From positions 108,501 through 172,500 of the forward strand of contig NW_027195373.1 in the NCBI RefSeq assembly GCF_038502225.1: a DNA stretch of 64,000 nt, read 5' to 3'. The stretch is from Cherax quadricarinatus (lineage: Eukaryota; Arthropoda; Malacostraca; Decapoda; Parastacidae). Shown one piece after another: positions 44,744 to 56,665 of this stretch (the stretch's first letter is position 1; each line of letters opens with the position of its first letter). The notes under the pieces are model-generated. The model was not told where the DNA came from. It was given only the letters and a program-made list of their open reading frames with translations, and did not search any database. The translations under genes and the position numbers were made by a program.

Positions 44744-45046
44744 TCTATTGGTAATGTTTTCTACGTGAATTAGTCTAATAGGGACACTTTCCTTCAAATT
44801 TTGATACAGTTGGCTGATATTTTGAAAATTTTCTGTGACTATCTTGACAGCCTGTCTTGACAGCCTGTCTTGACAGCCTGTCTTGACAGCCTGTCTTGAC
44901 AGCCTGTCTTGACAGCTTGGTGTGTTTAGTCTGTTATTGTTCCCCCAGCATCTTCCTCTTCTCCCTACTTCTCTTATCTTTCCCTTCTCAAACTGCATCT
45001 TCTTATCTCCGTTATTTCACCCTTACCCAGCATCCACCTCATTTTG
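44744..45046. other. Spacer with a short 13-bp array
   Basis: Begins with TTGGTAATG, the right remnant of the dispersed repeat. At about 44,848-44,918 six copies of CTGTCTTGACAGC (13 bp) occur, each containing the imperfect palindrome CTGTC..GACAG. The rest is featureless. Confidence 0.8.
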
Positions 45047-45985
45047 CATCTCTCTCATCTCTCACTCAGCATCCACATTCTGCATCTCTTGTCCCACTCA
45101 CCCAGCATCCACATTCTGTGTCTCGTCTCCCACTCACCCAGCATCCACATTGTGCATCTCGTCTCCCACTCACCCAGCATCCACATTCTGTGTCTCGTCT
45201 CCCACTCACCCAGCATCCACATTGTTCATCTCGTCTCCCACTCACCCAGCATCCACATTGTTCATCTCGTCTCCCACTCAGCATCCACATTCTACATCTC
45301 GTCTCCCACTCACCCAGCATCCACATTGTGCATCTCGTCTCCCACTCACCCAGCATCCACATTGTGCATCTCGTTTCCCACTCACCCAGCATCCACATTG
45401 TGCATCTCGTTTCCCACTCACCCAGCATCCACATTGTGCATCTCGTCTCCCAGTCACCCAGCATCCACATTGTTCATCTCGTCTCCCACTCACCCAGCAT
45501 CCACATTGTGCATCTCGTCTCCCACTCACCCAGCATCCACATTGTGCATCTCGTCTCCCACTCACCCAGCATCCACATTGTGCATCTCGTCTCCCACTCA
45601 CCCAGCATCCACATTGTGCATCTCGTCTCCCACTCACCCAGCATCCACATTGTTCATCTCGTCTTCCACTCACTTAGCATCCACATTCTGCATCCCGTCT
45701 CCCACTCACCCAGCATCCACATTGTGCATCTCGTCTCCCACTCACCCAGCATCCACATTGTGCATCTCGTCTCCCACTCACCCAGCATCCACATTGTGCA
45801 TCTCGTCTACCACTCACCCAGCATCCACATTGTGCATCTCGTCTCCCACTCACCCAGCATCCACATTGTGCATCTCGTCTCCCACTCACCCAGCATCCAC
45901 ATTGTCCATCTCGTCTCCCACTCACCCAGCATCCACATTGTGCATCTCGTCTCCCACTCACCCAGCATCCACATTCATCTCATCT
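45047..45985. repeat. 36-bp tandem repeat
   Basis: About 26 units of 36 bp containing CATCTCGTCTCCCACTCACC and CAGCATCCACATTG, with variants TTCTGTGTC, GTTCATC and one unit missing CACC. 36 bp is 12 codons, hence repetitive frames on both strands. 45,986-46,169 is single-copy with no gene seen. Confidence 0.94.
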
Positions 45986-46168
45986 CCCCATCAACCAGTA
46001 TCTCCCTCATCTCCCTCTTCTTGCATCTCCCTCAACTGGCAGTCGGGTTCTTGTTTATCTGTTTACTCTCTTGCTTCTGGCTGAGCTGACTTGTAAGTTT
46101 TGAGTCCTGGCTTACTGCTGCCTAGTTCCTGTCCGTCAAGTAGGGCAAGAATCAACCTTATGTCCCTA

Positions 46169-46169
<1 letters not shown>

Positions 46170-46253
<84 letters not shown>

Positions 46254-46315
46254 ACCTTTAGCAGTCATGACCACACATCTAAAGTCTACATAATGTGTAC
46301 GGGACGGGAAGTGTA

Positions 46316-46350
<35 letters not shown>

Positions 46351-46382
46351 TGTACGTGTACGTGTACGTGTACGTGTGTGTA
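46170..46382. repeat. (AC)n, then (TG)n(TACGTG)n microsatellites
   Basis: (AC)n at about 46,171-46,252, a 64-bp spacer, then (TG)n passing into five ACGTGT units at about 46,347-46,380. The two tracts are of opposite strand sense (AC, then GT). Confidence 0.92.
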
Positions 46383-46487
46383 CACAAAGTACCTCTAAAT
46401 ATGCAAACAAAAATGTCGGAGTTACTCTACATTGTCCACATTAATTGTCGTCTCCTTCCTGACACACTTCTTATTCTCCTCTATAAT

Positions 46488-48778
46488 TCTCTTCACATTC
46501 ACTATAATTCTCTTCATATTCTCCTCTATAATTCTCTTCACATTCACTATAATTCTCTTCATATTCTCCTCTATAATTCTCTTCACATTCACTATAATTC
46601 TCTTCATATTCTCCTCTATAATTCTCTTATATTCACTATAATTCTCTTCTTATTCTCCTCTATAATTCTCTTCACATTCTCCTCTATAATTCTCTTCACA
46701 TTCTCCTCTATAATTCTCTTCACATTCTCCTCTATAATTCTCTTCACATTCTCCTCTATAATTCTCTTCACATTCTCCTCTATAATTCTCTTCACATTCT
46801 CCTCTATAATTCTCTTCACATTCTCCTCTATAATTCTCTTCACATTCTCCTCTATAATTCTCTTCACATTCTCCTCTATAATTCTCTTCACATTCTCCAA
46901 AATTCTCTTCACATTCTCCTCTATAATTCTCTTCACATTCTCCTCTATAATTCTCTTCACATTCTCCAAAATTCTCTTCACATTCTCCTCTATAATTCTC
47001 TTCACATTCTCCTCTATAATTCTCTTCACATTCTCCTCTATAATTCTCTTCACATTCTCCTCTATAATTCTCTTCACATTCTCCAAAATTCTCTTCACAT
47101 TCTCCTCTATAATTCTCTTCACATTCTCCTCTATAATTCTCTTCACATTCTCCTCTATAATTCTCTTCACATTCTCCTCTATAATTCTCTTCACATTCTC
47201 CTCTATAATTCTCTTCACATTCTCCTCTATAATTCTCTTCACATTCTCCTCTATAATTCTCTTCATATTCTCCTCTATAATTCTCTTCACATTCTCCTCT
47301 ATAATTCTCTTCACATTCACTATAATTCTCTTCACATTCTCCTCTATAATTCTCTTCACATTCTCCTCTATAATTCTCTTCACATTCTCCTCTATAATTC
47401 TCTTCACAATCACTATAATTCTCTTCACATTCTCCTCTATAATTCTCTTCACATTCTCCTCTATAATTCTCTTCATATTCTCCTCTATAATTCTCTTCAC
47501 ATTCTCCTCTATAATTCTCTTCACATTCTCCTCTATAATTCTCTTCACATTCTCCTCTATAATTCTCTTCACATTCTCCTCTATAATTCTCTTCACATTC
47601 TCCTCTATAATTCTCTTCATATTCTCCTCTATAATTCTCTTCACATTCTCCTCTATAATTCTCTTCACATTCTCCTCTATAATTCTCTTCACATTCTCCT
47701 CTATAATTCTCTTCACATTCTCCTCTATAATTCTCTTCACATTCTCCTCTATAATTCTCTTCACATTCTCCTCTATAATTCTCTTCACATTCTCCTCTAT
47801 AATTCTCTTCATATTCTCCTCTATAATTCTCTTCACATTCTCCTCTATAATTCTCTTCATATTCTCCTCTATAATTCTCTTCACATTCTCCTCTATAATT
47901 CTCTTCACATTCTCCTCTATAATTCTCTTCATATTCTCCTCTATAATTCTCTTCACATTCTCCTCTATAATTCTCTTCACATTCTCCTCTATAATTCTCT
48001 TCACATTCTCCTCTATAATTCTCTTCACATTCTCCTCTATAATTCTCTTCACATTCTCCTCTATAATTCTCTTCACATTCTCCTCTATAATTCTCTTCAC
48101 ATTCTCCTCTATAATTCTCTTCATATTCTCCTCTATAATTCTCTTCACATTCTCCTCTATAATTCTCTTCATATTCTCCTCTATAATTCTCTTCACATTC
48201 TCCTCTATAATTCTCTTCATATTCTCCTCTATAATTCTCTTCACATTCTCCTCTATAATTCTCTTCATATTCTCCTCTATAATTCTCTTCACATTCTCCT
48301 CTATAATTCTCTTCACATTCTCCTCTATAATTCTCTTCATATTCTCCTCTATAATTCTCTTCACATTCTCCTCTATAATTCTCTTCATATTCTCCTCTAG
48401 AATTCTCTTCACATTCTCCTCTATAATTCTCTTCATATTCTCCTCTATAATTCTCTTCATATTCTCCTCTAGAATTCTCTTCACATTCTCCTCTAGAATT
48501 CTCTTCACATTCTCCTCTATAATTCTCTTCACATTCTCCTCTATAATTCTCTTCATATTCTCCTCTATAATTCTCTTCACATTCTCCTCTATAATTCTCT
48601 TCACATTCTCCTCTATAATTCTCTTCACATTCTCCTCTATAATTCTCTTCACATTCTCCTTTGTAATTCTCTTCACATTCTCCTCTATAATTCTCTTCAC
48701 ATTCTCCTCTGTAATTCTCTTCACATTCTCCTCTATAATTCTCTTCATTCTCCTCTATTATTCTCTTCACGTTCCCCT
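46488..48778. repeat. 24-bp AT-rich minisatellite
   Basis: About 95 units of 24 bp with ATAATTCTCTTCACATTCTC. Variants are CATATTC, a CCAAAATTC form shortened by 3 bp, and TTCACTATAATTC units shortened by 6 bp, the last mostly at the left end. Antisense reading gives KRIIEENV repeats. No start, domain or flanking unique coding sequence supports a gene. Confidence 0.95.
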
Positions 48779-48785
48779 CTATTCA

Positions 48786-50865
48786 ACAACAGCATCACAG
48801 AGAGAAACACCACAGACAGCAACAACACAGACAGCAACAGTCTCACAGACAGCAACAACACAGACAGCAACAGCCTCACAGACAGCAACAACACAGACAG
48901 CAACAGCCTCACAGACAGCAACAACACAGACAGCAACAGCCTCACACAGAGCAACAACACAGACAGCAACAGCCTCACAGAAAGCAACAACACAGACAAC
49001 AACAGTCTCACAGACAGCAACAACACAGACAGCAACAGCCTCACAGACAGCAACAACACAGACAGCAACAGTCTCACAGACAGCAACAACACAGACAGCA
49101 ACAGCCTCACCGACAGCAACAACACAGACAGCAACAGCCTCACAGACAGCAACAACACAGCAACAGCCTCACAGACAGCAACAGCCTCACCGACAGCAAC
49201 AACACAGACAGCAACAGCCTCACAGAGAGCAACAACACAGCAACAGCTTCACAGACAGCAACAACACAGACAGCAACAGCCTCACAGACAGCAACAGCCT
49301 CACAGACAGCAACAACACAGACAACAACAACACAGACAGCAACAGCCTCACAGACAGCAACAGCCTCACCGACAGCAACAACACAGACAGCAACAGCCTC
49401 ACAGACAGCAACAACACAGCAATAGCCTCACAGACAGCAACAGCCTTACAGACAGCAACAACACAGACAGCAACAGAATCACAGACAGCAACAACACAGA
49501 CAGCAGCAACACAGACAGCAACAGCCTCACAGACAGCAACAACACAGAGAAGCAACGGCCTCACAGACAGCAACAAGACAGACAGCAACAGCCTCGCAGA
49601 CAGCAACAACACAGGCAGCAACAGCCTCACAGACAGCAACAACACAGCAACAGCCTCACAGACAGCAACAGCCTCACAGACAGCAACAGCCTCACAGACA
49701 GCAACAACACAGCAACAGCCTCACAGACAGCAACAACACAGCAACACACACATCAACAACACAGACAGCAACAGCCTCACAGACAGCAACAGCCTCACAG
49801 ACAGCAGCAACACAGACAGCAACAGCCTCACAGACAGCAACAACACAGACAGCAACAGCCTCACAGACAGCAACACAGACAGCAACAGCCTCACAGATAG
49901 CAACAACAGACACAGCAACAGCCTCACACACAGCAACAACACAGACAGCAACAGCCTCACACACAGCAACAACACAGACAGCAACAGCCTCACACACAAC
50001 AACACAGACAGCAACAGCCTCACAGACAGCAACAACACAGACAGCAACAGCCTCACAGTCAGCAACAACACAGACAGCAACATCCTCACAGACAGCAACA
50101 ACACAGACAGCAACAGCCTCACAGACAGCAACAACACAGACAGCAACTACACAGACAGCTACAGCCTCACAGACAGCAACAACACAGACAGCAACAGCCT
50201 CACAGACAGCAACAACACAGACAGCAACAGCCTCACACACAGCAACAACACAGACAGCAACAGCCTCACAGACAGCAACAAAGACAGCAACAGCCTCACA
50301 CACAGCAACAACACAGACAGCAACAGCCTCACAGACAGCAACAGCCTCACAGACAACAACACAGACAGCAACAGCCTCACAGACAGCAACAACACAGACA
50401 GCTACAGCCTCACAGACAGCAACAACACAGCAACAGCCTCACAGACAGCAACAACATAGACAGCAACAGCCTCACACACAGTAACAACACAGACAGCAAC
50501 AACACAGACAGCAACAGCCTCACAGACAGCAACAACACAGACAGCAACAGCCTCACACACAGCAACAACACAGACAGCAACAACACACACAGCAACAGCC
50601 TCACAGACAGCAACAACACAGACAGCAACAGCCTCACAGACAGCAACAACACAGACAGCAACAGCCTCACAGACAGCAACAACAGAGACAGCAACAGCCT
50701 CACACACAGCAACAACACAGACAGCAACAGCCTCACACACAGCAACAACACAGACAGCAACAGCCTCACAGACAGCAACAACCTCACAGACAGCAACAAC
50801 ACAGACAGCAACAGCCTCACAGACAGCAACAACACAGACAGCAACAACCTCACAGACAGCAACAG
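48786..50865. repeat. 33-bp CAG/CAA-rich minisatellite
   Basis: About 60 units of 33 bp built of CAGACAGCAACAACA and CAGACAGCAACAGCCTCA half-units (15 and 18 bp) in varying order. CACACAG replaces CAGACAG in some units. Open frames (TDSNSL, QTATT, antisense VAVCE) follow from 3-bp multiples. Confidence 0.94.
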
Positions 50866-50964
50866 TAGTATTGAACATTACAATATCGCTCTGTGGTTGC
50901 CATCTTTCTTGATTCTTATGAATACTAAACACCGCTGCCTGACGTAAGAGGCAACTGGGGAGTG
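50866..50964. other. Short single-copy spacer
   Basis: Contains AACACCGCTGCCTGACGTAAGAG. No feature recognised. Confidence 0.5.
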
Positions 50965-52872
50965 TTGCTTCTGACTCCAGGTTCAAGTGTTGCTTCTGAG
51001 TCCAGGTTCAAGTGTTGCTTCTGACTCCAGGTTGAAGTGTTGCTTCTGACTCCAGGTTCAAGTGTTGCTTCTGACTCCAGGTTCAAGTGTTGCTTCTGAC
51101 TCCAGGTTCAAGTGTTGCTTCTGACTCCAGGTTCAAGTGTTGCTTCTGACTCCAGGTTCAAGTGTTGCTTCTGACTCCAGGTTCAAGTGTTGCTTCTGAC
51201 TCCAGGTTCAAGTGTTGCTTCTGACTCCAGGTTCAAGTGTTGCTTCTGATTCCAGGTTCAAGTGTTGCTTCTGACTCCAGGTTCAAGTGTTGCTTCTGAC
51301 TCCAGGTTCAAGTGTTACTTCTGACTCCAGGTTCAAGTGTTGCTTCTAACTCCAGGTTCAAGTGTTGCTTCTGACTCCAGGTTCAAGTGTTGCTTCTGAC
51401 TCCAGGTTCAAGTGTTGCTTCTGACTCCAGGTTCAAGTGTTGCTTCTGACTCCAGGTTCAAGTGTTGCTTCTGACTCCAGGTTCAAGTGTTGCTTCTGAC
51501 TCCAGGTTCAAGTGTTGCTTCTGACTCCAGGTTCAAGTGTTGCTTCTGACTCCAGGTTCAAGTGTTGCTGCTGACTCCAGGTTCAAGTATTGCTTCTGAC
51601 TCCAGGTTCAAGTGTTGCTTCTGACTCCAGGTTCAAGTGTTGCTTCTGACTCCAGGTTCAAGTGTTGCTTCTGACTCCAGGTTCAAGTGTTGCTTCTGAC
51701 TCCAGGTTCAAGTGTTGCTTCTGACACCAGGTTCAAGTGTTGCTTCTGACTCCAGGTTCAAGTGTTGCTTCTGACTCCAGGTTCAAGTGTTGCTTCTGAC
51801 TCCAGGTTCAAGTGTTGCTTCTGACTCCAGGTTCAAGTGTTGCTTCTGACTCCAGGTTCAAGTGTTGCTTCTGACTCCAGGTTCAAGTGTTGCTTCTGAC
51901 TCCAGGTTCAAGTGTTGCTTCTGACTCCAGGTTCAAGTGTTGCTTCTGACTCCAGGTTCAAGTGTTGCTTCTGACTCCAGGTTCAAGTGTTGCTTCTGAC
52001 ACCAGGTTCAAGTGTTGCTTCTGACTCCAGGTTCAAGTGTTGCTTCTGACTCCAGGTTCAAGTGTTGCTTCTGACTCCAGGTTCAAGTGTTGCTTCTGAC
52101 TCCAGGTTCAAGTGTTGCTTCTGACTCCAGGTTCAAGTGTTGCTTCTGACTCCAGGTTCAAGTGTTGCTTCTGACTCCAGGTTCAAGTGTTGCTTCTGAC
52201 TCCAGGTTCAAGTGTTGCTTTTGACTCCAGGTTCAAGTGTTGCTTCTGACTCCAGGTTCAAGTGTTGCTTTTGACTCCAGGTTCAAGTGTTGCTTCTGAC
52301 TCCAGGTTCAGTATCAGGGTTCAAGTGTTGCTTCTGACTCCAGGTTCAAGTGTTGCTTCTGACTCCAGGTTCAAGTGTTGCTTCTGACTCCAGGTTCAAG
52401 TGTTGCTTCTGACTCCAGGTTCAAGTGTTGCTTCTGACTCCAGGTTCAAGTGTTGCTTTTGACTCCAGGTTCAAGTGTTCCTTCTGACTCCAGGTTCAAG
52501 TGTTGCTTTTGACTCCAGGTTCAAGTGTTGCTTCTGACTCCAGGTTCAAGTGTTGCTTCTGACTCCAGGTTCAAGTGTTGCTTCTGACTCCAGGTTCAAG
52601 TGTTGCTTCTGACTCCAGGTTCAAGTGTTGCTTCTGACTCCAGGTTCAAGTGTTGCTTCTGACTCCAGGTTCAAGTGTTGCTTCTGACTCCAGGTTCAAG
52701 TGTTGCTTCTGACTCCAGGTTCAAGTGTTGCTTTTGACTCCAGGTCAAGTGTTGCTTCTGACTCCAGGTTCAAGTGTTGCTTCTGACTCCAGGTTCAAGT
52801 GTTGCTTCTGACTCCAGGTTCAAGTGTTCCTTCTGACTATAGGTTCAAGTGTTGCTTCTGACTCCAGGTTCA
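50965..52872. repeat. 25-bp minisatellite
   Basis: About 76 units of 25 bp with TGTTGCTTCTGACTCCAGG and TTCAAG. Very homogeneous, with single-base variants only (GCTTTTG, GACACC). An inserted CAGTATCAGGG lies near 52,309-52,319, and a similar AATATCAGGG occurs at the right end where the next array starts. Confidence 0.95.
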
Positions 52873-55597
52873 ATATCAGGGTTCAACTGCATGGCTGTCA
52901 TTGTTGAGGTTCAAGTACATGGCTGTCACTGTTAGGGTTCAACTACATGGCTGTCATTATTGAGGTTCAACTACATAGCTGTCACTGTTAGGGTTCAACT
53001 ACATAGCTGTCAGTGTTAGGGTTCAACTACATAGGTGTCAGTGTTAGGGTTCGACTACTTAGCTGTCACTGTTAGGGTTCATCTACATAGCTGTCACTGT
53101 TAGGGTTCAACTACATAGGTGTTAGTGTTAGGGTTCAACTACATAGCTGTCACTGTTAAGGTTCAACTACATAGCTGTCAGTGTTAGGGTTCAACTACAT
53201 AGGTGTCAGTGTTAGGGTTCAGCTACATAGCTATCACTGTTAGGGTTCAGCTACATAGCTGTCAGTGTTAGGGTTCAACTACATAGCTGTCAGTGTTAGG
53301 GTTCAACTACATAGCTATCACTGTTAGGGTTCAACTACATAGCTATCACTGTTAGGGTTCAACTACATAGCTATCACTATTAGGGTTCAACTAAATAACT
53401 ATCACTGTTAGGGTTAACTACCTAGTTATCACTGTTAGGGTTCAACTATATAGCTGTCAGTGTTAGGGTTCAGCTACATAGCTGTCAGTGTTAGGGTTCA
53501 ACTACATGGCTGTCACTGTTAGGGTTCAACTACATAGCTGTCAGTGTTAGGGTTCAACTACATGGCTGTCACTGTTAAGGTTCAATTACATGGCTGTCAC
53601 TGTTAAGTTTCAACTACATGGCTGTCACTGTTAGGGTTCAACTACATGGCTGTCACTGTTAGGGTTCAACTACCTAGTTATCACTGTTAGGGTTCAACTA
53701 CCTAGTTATCACTGTTAGGGTTGAACTACATAGCTATCATTGTTTGGGTTCAACTACATAGCTGTCAGTGTTAGGGTTCAACTACATGGCTGTCAGTGTT
53801 AGGGTTCAACTACGTAGCTGTCAGTGTTAGGGTTCAACTACATAGCTGTCAGTGTTAGGGTTCAACTACATAGCTGTCAGTATTAGGGTTCAACTACATG
53901 GCTGTCAGTGTTGGGGTTCAACTACATGGCTGTCAGTGTTAGGGTTCAACTACATAGCTGTCAGTGTTAGGGTTCATCTACATAGCTGTCAGTGTTAGGG
54001 TTCAACTACATAGCTGTCAGTGTTAGGGTTCAACTACATGGCTGTCAGTGTTAGGGTTCAACTACATGGCTGTCAGTGTTAGGGTTCAACTACATGGCTG
54101 TCAGTGTTAGGGTTCAACTACATGGCTGTCAGTGTTAGGGTTCAACTACATGGCTGTCAGTGTTAGGGTTCAACTATATGGCTGTCAGTGTTATTGTTCA
54201 ACTACATGGCTGTCAGTGTTAGGGTTCAACTACATGGCTGTCAGTGTTAGGGTTCAACTACATGGCTGTCAGTGTTAGGGTTCAACTACATAGCTGTCAG
54301 TGTTAGGGTTCAACTACATGGCTGTCAGTGTTAGGATTCAATTACATGGCTGTCAGTGTTAGGGTTCAACTACATGGCTGTCAGTGTTAGGGTTTAACTA
54401 CATGGCTGTCAGTGTTAGGGTTCAACTACATGGCTGTCAGTGTTAGGGTTCAACTACATGGCTGTCAGTATTAGGGTTCAACTACATGGCTGTCAGTGTT
54501 AGGGTTCAACTACATGGCTGTCAGTGTTGGGGTTCAACTACATGGCTGTCAGTGTTAGGGTTCAACTACATGGCTGTCAGTGTTAGGGTTCAACTACATG
54601 GCTGTCAGTGTTAGGGTTCAACTACATAGCTGTCAGTGTTAGGGTTCGACTACATGGCTGTCAGTGTTAGGGTTCAACTACATGGCTGTCAGTGTTAGGG
54701 TTCAACTACATGGCTGTCAGTGTTAGGGTTCAACTACATGGCTGTCAGTGTTAGGGTTCAACTACATGGCTGTCAGTGTTAGGGTTCAACTACATGGCTG
54801 TCAGTGTTATGGTTCAACTACATAGCTGTCAGTTTTAGGGTTCAACTACATGGCTGTCAGTGTTAGGGTTCAACTACATGGCTGTCAGTGTTAGGGTTCA
54901 ACTACATAGCTGTCAGTGTTAGGGTTCATCTACATAGCTGTCAGTGTTAGGGTTCAACTACATAGCTGTCAGTGTTAGGGTTCAACTACATGGCTGTCAG
55001 TGTTAGGGTTGAACTACATGGCTGTCAGTGTTAGGGTTCAACTACATAGCTGTCAGTGTTAGGGTTGAACTACATAGCTGTCAGTGTTAGGGTTCAACTA
55101 CATAGCTGTCAGTGTTAGGGTTCATCTACATAGCTGTCAGTGTTAGGGTTCAACTACATAGCTGTCAGTGTTAGGGTTCAACTACATGGCTGTCAGTGTT
55201 AGGGTTCAACTACATGGCTGTCAGTGTTAGGGTTCAACTACATGGCTGTCAGTGTTATGGTTCAACTACATAGCTGTCAGTTTTAGGGTTCAACTACATG
55301 GCTGTCAGTGTTAGGGTTCAACTACATGGCTGTCAGTGTTAGGGTTCAACTACATGGCTGTCAGTGTTAGGGTTCAACTACATGGCTGTCAGTGTTAGGG
55401 TTCAACTACATGGCTGTCAGTGTTAGGGTTCAACTACATGGCTGTCAGTGTTAGGGTTCAACTACATGGCTGTCAGTGTTAGGGTTCAACTACATGGCTG
55501 TCAGTGTTAGGGTTCAACTACATGGCTGTCAGTGTTAGGGTTCAACTACATGGCTGTCAGTGTTAGGGTTCAACTACATGGCTGCCACTGTTAAGGT
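52873..55597. repeat. 28-bp minisatellite with TTAGGG
   Basis: About 97 units of 28 bp with AACTACATGGCTGTCAGTG and TTAGGGTTC. The left end is diverged (CATAGGTGTC, GTTATCACT, ATTGAGG); the right half is homogeneous. A 448-bp block (16 units) marked by GTTATGGTTC and CAGTTTTAGGG recurs near 54,806 and 55,254. A TTCATC variant recurs at 53,973, 54,925 and 55,121. Confidence 0.95.
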
Positions 55598-55816
55598 TCA
55601 CATTGATGATCATTATAATTAATAACTCATTATAACACATAATTATCATTAAAGTCGATGTTAGTTTTATTGACTCTGCGATTTCGCGGTGATTCCGCGC
55701 GAGCGAGGAATTTGCGGCGTAAATCTGGCAATGTTGATACGCATTACTGCTGCCGCAGACTTGATCTAGATTACGCGAAATTTGTAGCCCCATCTCCTAT
55801 CTTTATCCTCATGACT
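55598..55816. other. Spacer without recognisable gene
   Basis: Single-copy sequence including a GC-rich part around 55,685-55,715 (TTTCGCGGTGATTCCGCGCG). A 76-codon antisense frame (55,563-55,793) runs back into the array and has no domain I recognise. Confidence 0.55.
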
Positions 55817-55817
55817 C

Positions 55818-56612
55818 TTGCAGCTGCTTCCTAGCTTTGATTTCTAGCCTTGATACCTGTCCTTGCTTCCTAGCTTTGATTTCTAGCCTTGATACCTGTC
55901 CTTGCTTGCTAGATTTGATTTCTAGCTTTGATACCTGTCCTTGCTTGCTAACTTTGATACCTGTCCTTGCTTGCTAGCTTTGATACCTGTCCTTGCTTGC
56001 TAGCTTTGATACCTGTCCTTGCTTGCTAGCTTTGATACCTGTCCTTGCTTGCTAGCTTTGATTTCTAGCTTTGATACCTATCCTTGCTTGCTAGCTTTGA
56101 TACCTGTCCTTGCTTGCTAGCTTTGATTTCTAGCTTTGATACCTATCCTTGCTTCCTAGCTATGATTTCTAGCTTTGATACCTATCCTTGCTTCCTAGCT
56201 ATCATTTCTAGCTTTGATAAATATCCTTGCTAGCTTTGATTTCTAGCTTTGATATCTGTCCTTGCTTGCTAGCTTTGATATCTGTCCTTGTTAGCTTTGA
56301 TTTCTAGCTTTGATACCTGGCCTTGCTTGCTAGCTTTGATACCTGTCCTTGTTAGCTTTTATTTCTAGCTTTGATACCTGTCCTTGCTAGCTTTTATTTC
56401 TAGCTTTGATACCTGTCCTTGCTAGCTTTTATTTCTAGCTTTGATACCTGTCCTTGCTAGCTTTTATTTCTAGCTTTGATACCTGTCCTTGCTAGCTTTT
56501 ATTTCTAGCTTTGATACCTGTCCTTGCTAGCTTTTATTTCTAGCTTTGATACCTGTCCTTGCTAGCTTTGATTTCTAACCTTGATACCTATCCTTGTTTC
56601 CTCTCATCTGAT
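55818..56612. repeat. Mosaic GATACCTGTCCTTGCT minisatellite
   Basis: Built from GATACCTGTCCTTGCT, TGCTAGCTTT and ATTTCTAGCTTT modules. The order changes from about 26-bp units at left to regular 35-bp units (with CTAGCTTTTATTTCTAGC) at about 56,350-56,560. Confidence 0.9.
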
Positions 56613-56644
56613 TATTGTTTAGCCTGGACTATCCTGCGTAGTCT

Positions 56645-56660
56645 GACCTAACCTAACCTA
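56645..56660. repeat. (CCTAA)n, left of the 30-bp array
   Basis: GACCTAACCTAACCTAT: about three CCTAA units, the complement of the arthropod telomere unit TTAGG. Confidence 0.75.
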
Positions 56661-56665
56661 TCCAG

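Noticed and set aside
41273..44998. 1,241-codon antisense frame across the 19-bp array
   Set aside because: Three 19-bp units make a 57-bp stop-free period; the frame ends in a dispersed repeat on one side and a spacer on the other.
46320..50459. 1,379-codon frame spanning the 24-bp and 33-bp arrays
   Set aside because: Starts in a TG microsatellite and crosses two unrelated arrays; composition is wholly repeat-driven.
52873..55597. TTAGGG in the 28-bp array as telomeric DNA
   Set aside because: TTAGGG occurs once per 28-bp unit rather than as uninterrupted telomere repeats, and the arthropod unit is TTAGG.
55563..55793. 76-codon antisense frame in the spacer
   Set aside because: No recognisable domain and its C-terminal part lies in the minisatellite; length within chance expectation.
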